Shown here: piece after piece, positions 61,982-64,000 of the stretch
Layout: every line of letters begins with the position of its first letter
How positions within the stretch are numbered: position 1 is the first letter of the stretch
NCBI RefSeq assembly: GCF_004168285.1
Contig: NZ_SEWF01000002.1
Span: forward strand, 62,001-126,000
Reading direction: 5' to 3'
Length of the DNA: 64,000 nucleotides
Source: Emticicia agri
Lineage (GTDB): Bacteria > Bacteroidota > Bacteroidia > Cytophagales > Spirosomataceae
Made by a program: the position numbers and the translations under genes
Notes under the pieces: model-generated
Database searches by the model: none
What the model saw: the letters and a program-made list of their open reading frames with translations, nothing else
Told to the model about the DNA's origin: nothing

Positions 61982-62893
61982 ATGAAAGGCACATACTTCG
62001 TTCTGATTTTAGCTGTTATTGGTTGTATTAGTTGTACAACTAATCAAAAAAGTATTGTTAATATCCCATACCCTCAACCATTTCCTGATTCTACTGCACG
62101 TACTTTTTTGCCCGGAATCGTTTCTAAAGAGGGCATAGATTTCAATTCGGCATTTTCGCCCGATGGCAAATCCTATTATTTTACAAGGTCAGAAAACAGA
62201 CGTTGGACTATTTATGTAACTCATTACGATGGTAAGGGGTGGTCAGAGCCTGTAGTTGCTCCTTTCAGTCAGGATAAATACTCAGTAGCAGACCCGGCTT
62301 TTGCGCCTGATGGCAAACTCTATTTTATTTCAAACAGACCTAAAACGGTAAAAGATACCTTATCAGATTTTGATATATGGTATGTGAAACCACTCTCTGA
62401 GGGACAATGGTCTGCCCCTGAAAACCTGGCAGTTGTTAATTCTGATAGTGTAGAATATTATATGTCTTTTGCCAGCAATGGCAATATGTATCTGGGTTCT
62501 GCAAGGGCTGGTGGCCTTGGCATGGAAGATATTTATATAAGCAGATATGTGAACGGGCAATATACCAAACCCGAAAACCTTGGCCCAGCTATTAATTCTG
62601 TTTATTCAGACCATGACCCATGTATTTCGCCTGGCGAAGATTTTATGATATTCAAATCAGAAAACAGACCTGACGGATACGGGGAAGCAGATTTATATGG
62701 CTCTCAATTGGGGAAAGATAAAAAATGGCTAAGAGGAGTAAATATGGGTAAGCCTTTTAATACAAATACTTATGAGTATTGTGCATACCTGACACCCGAT
62801 TTAAAATATTTTTTCTTTAGCAGCGAAAGAAACGTGAAATGGATTAGTGCAGATTTTCTGAAAAAACGTATTGGCGAATTATGTAAGGAGTAA
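61982..62893 (+). CDS. PD40-type beta-propeller lipoprotein
   Basis: 303 residues. The lipoprotein signal ends I-G-C-I-S-C. At least five propeller-blade motifs are visible: F-S-P-D-G-K-S-Y-Y-F-T-R, F-A-P-D-G-K-L-Y-F-I-S, F-A-S-N-G-N-M-Y-L-G-S-A-R, I-S-P-G-E-D-F-M-I-F and L-T-P-D-L-K-Y-F-F-F-S-S. These WD40-like PD40 repeats occur in TolB and in many Bacteroidota surface lipoproteins. It is probably anchored in the outer membrane, with binding rather than catalytic function. Convergent with the last gene, 3 bp apart. Confidence 0.88.
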   Translation: MKGTYFVLILAVIGCISCTTNQKSIVNIPYPQPFPDSTARTFLPGIVSKEGIDFNSAFSPDGKSYYFTRSENRRWTIYVTHYDGKGWSEPVVAPFSQDKYSVADPAFAPDGKLYFISNRPKTVKDTLSDFDIWYVKPLSEGQWSAPENLAVVNSDSVEYYMSFASNGNMYLGSARAGGLGMEDIYISRYVNGQYTKPENLGPAINSVYSDHDPCISPGEDFMIFKSENRPDGYGEADLYGSQLGKDKKWLRGVNMGKPFNTNTYEYCAYLTPDLKYFFFSSERNVKWISADFLKKRIGELCKE

Positions 62894-62896
62894 AAA

Positions 62897-64000
62897 TCAG
62901 GGCTGAACCTGACCGAAATTCCATTTGGCTAATAGTTCATATCTGTTGGTAGGAGCAATACTTAAAATATCGGCCGAAAAGCCATTGCCCCAGCAGGCTC
63001 TGGCCTCTATCATAAGCCTTTTACTTCTTACGCCAAGCCCGGCAATTAATCCTTGTTCGCTTTTTCTGTCAAACGACGATACAAGTTCAGACTGTCCTCC
63101 GTCAATGTCCTCTACCACACTTCTGTCATTTACAATAAAAGCATTTGATATACCTCCTAAAACATAAATAGAGGGCTTGCCTATATAAAAAGTATATCTG
63201 AACAGATTCTGTATGCCTAAATAACGAATATCATACCGGAAACGACTTTCTACGTCGGTAGCTGTGCTTTTCAGTGCATAGGTATGAACTTCGTTCTGAA
63301 TAGCGAATTTTCCTCTCCCTCTGGCAAAAACGTAATTCAGAAATACCCCTCCTGCCGAGGTGATATTGCCATTGCCTTGTACATATACATAATTGGGCGG
63401 GGTAGAGGTAGATATAATGTGTCTGATACGAGAGTACCCTGCTCCGGCTGCTACGCCATATTCCCACTTGCCACGGCTATTCTGTGCCAGTTCAGGTTTC
63501 AGAATTATTTTGAAACAATCGTTATAACTGTCTATCAACTTTTTTATGTCTTTGGTATAGTAGTCAGTATTCTGAACCGGAAGTTTTTTGCAGGCATCGG
63601 CCAACAGTTCAGATAATTGTAGCTGATATTGTTTGATTTTAGCGGTCTGGTTTCCTGTTTCAATAATATGGTATACCAGCGCTTCAAAGGTATTGTTCTG
63701 TTTAATTAAAAAATGCTCTTCTGAATCTTTATCTACAAAATGATACAGCGTTGCCTTGCCTGCAGAGAGTACCCGCACAAAAGCATTTTTCTGGGTTAGT
63801 CTTTTAGTTCTGTTATAATAAGCACCTAAGCTCGGGAAGACAATCTTACTGCCATTTCTGGGGAGTTTTTCAATGGCAAAACTTAATGAAGTGTAGGTTT
63901 CCTGATTAAAATCTATAATAAAACCACTTAACTCAGTGCTGCTGTAAACAAAACTGGGTTGGTTCATTTCTCTCTTGAAAAAAATTTCAAGAGGGCTTTT
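62897..64000 (-). CDS. Outer-membrane barrel-like hypothetical protein (5' end outside window)
   Basis: The frame stays open to the right edge through codons upstream of the ATG at 63967 (K-S-P-L-E-I-F-F-K-R-E-M), and no signal peptide is visible from that ATG, so the true start lies outside. About 150 N-terminal residues are soluble with a Cys-Lys-Lys segment. The C-terminal ~190 alternate like a barrel (Y-S-R-I-R-H-I-I, V-F-L-N-Y-V-F-A-R-G-R-G, L-L-A-K-W-N-F-G). Proteins of this build in Bacteroidota carry an N-terminal G-E-I-type region and unknown function. Confidence 0.7.
   Translation of the reverse strand, partial: KSPLEIFFKREMNQPSFVYSSTELSGFIIDFNQETYTSLSFAIEKLPRNGSKIVFPSLGAYYNRTKRLTQKNAFVRVLSAGKATLYHFVDKDSEEHFLIKQNNTFEALVYHIIETGNQTAKIKQYQLQLSELLADACKKLPVQNTDYYTKDIKKLIDSYNDCFKIILKPELAQNSRGKWEYGVAAGAGYSRIRHIISTSTPPNYVYVQGNGNITSAGGVFLNYVFARGRGKFAIQNEVHTYALKSTATDVESRFRYDIRYLGIQNLFRYTFYIGKPSIYVLGGISNAFIVNDRSVVEDIDGGQSELVSSFDRKSEQGLIAGLGVRSKRLMIEARACWGNGFSADILSIAPTNRYELLAKWNFGQVQP

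Overview
The window is AT-rich DNA that looks chromosomal and comes from a member of the Bacteroidota, most likely order Cytophagales. A Spirosomataceae/Emticicia-like relative is my guess from gene content and is not demonstrated. The reasons are a SusC/SusD pair, many Tat-type (RRxFL/I) and lipoprotein signals, start codons without Shine-Dalgarno sequences, a TTTG-N20-TAnnTTTG promoter, and families typical of that group (DUF5690, a solitary LytTR protein, an S74-chaperone surface protein). I see no rRNA, tRNA, CRISPR array, prophage or integrase. The only mobile-type gene is a RAYT (REP-associated tyrosine transposase).

Layout. 1-1.6 kb: the 3' end of a repeat-rich barrel protein and a protein built of ~39-residue W-P-G-Y repeats. 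1.7-5.8 kb: three minus-strand Gfo/Idh/MocA oxidoreductases, with a LacI-type palindrome upstream. 6.2-10 kb: an inverted-repeat element, an APC permease, a YgiQ-type radical SAM protein and a LytTR regulator. 10.1-15.1 kb: a 1103-residue surface protein with exact 387-bp internal repeats and a C-terminal S74 chaperone, divergent from a membrane-anchored lectin-like protein. 15.2-32.7 kb: mixed housekeeping and accessory genes (kynureninase, ArsR/SRPBCC pair, MBL hydrolase, SIMPL, class-V aminotransferase, M16 peptidase, glycosyltransferase, LysE, NrdB, a frameshifted beta-lactamase-fold hydrolase, M48, CvpA, MscL), interspersed with three MITE-like inverted-repeat elements.

33.3-53 kb is a polysaccharide-utilisation locus. 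SusC/SusD are divergent from a rightward run: ROK regulator, sulfatase, GH125 mannosidase, GH29 fucosidase, metallophosphoesterase, glycosylasparaginase, a second GH29 and a clan GH-D-like hydrolase. It is closed by a leftward GH20-type protein and a NagX-like membrane protein. The combination points to fucosylated and possibly sulfated N-linked glycans, including cleavage of the GlcNAc-Asn bond. This is inference from families.

53-64 kb: an ECF sigma/anti-sigma-like/outer-membrane trio, pyruvate dehydrogenase E1 beta, a DUF5690 transporter-like protein, the RAYT with cognate REP palindromes on both sides (one inside the 3' coding end of the DUF5690 gene, another 8 kb away in the PUL), an RsmI-like methyltransferase, a small ABC module and conserved hypothetical genes. 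The last gene runs off the right edge.

The items most worth a second look are the RAYT/REP set, the glycan locus with an exported glycosylasparaginase, the two-operator ArsR promoter, and the precisely periodic S74 surface protein.
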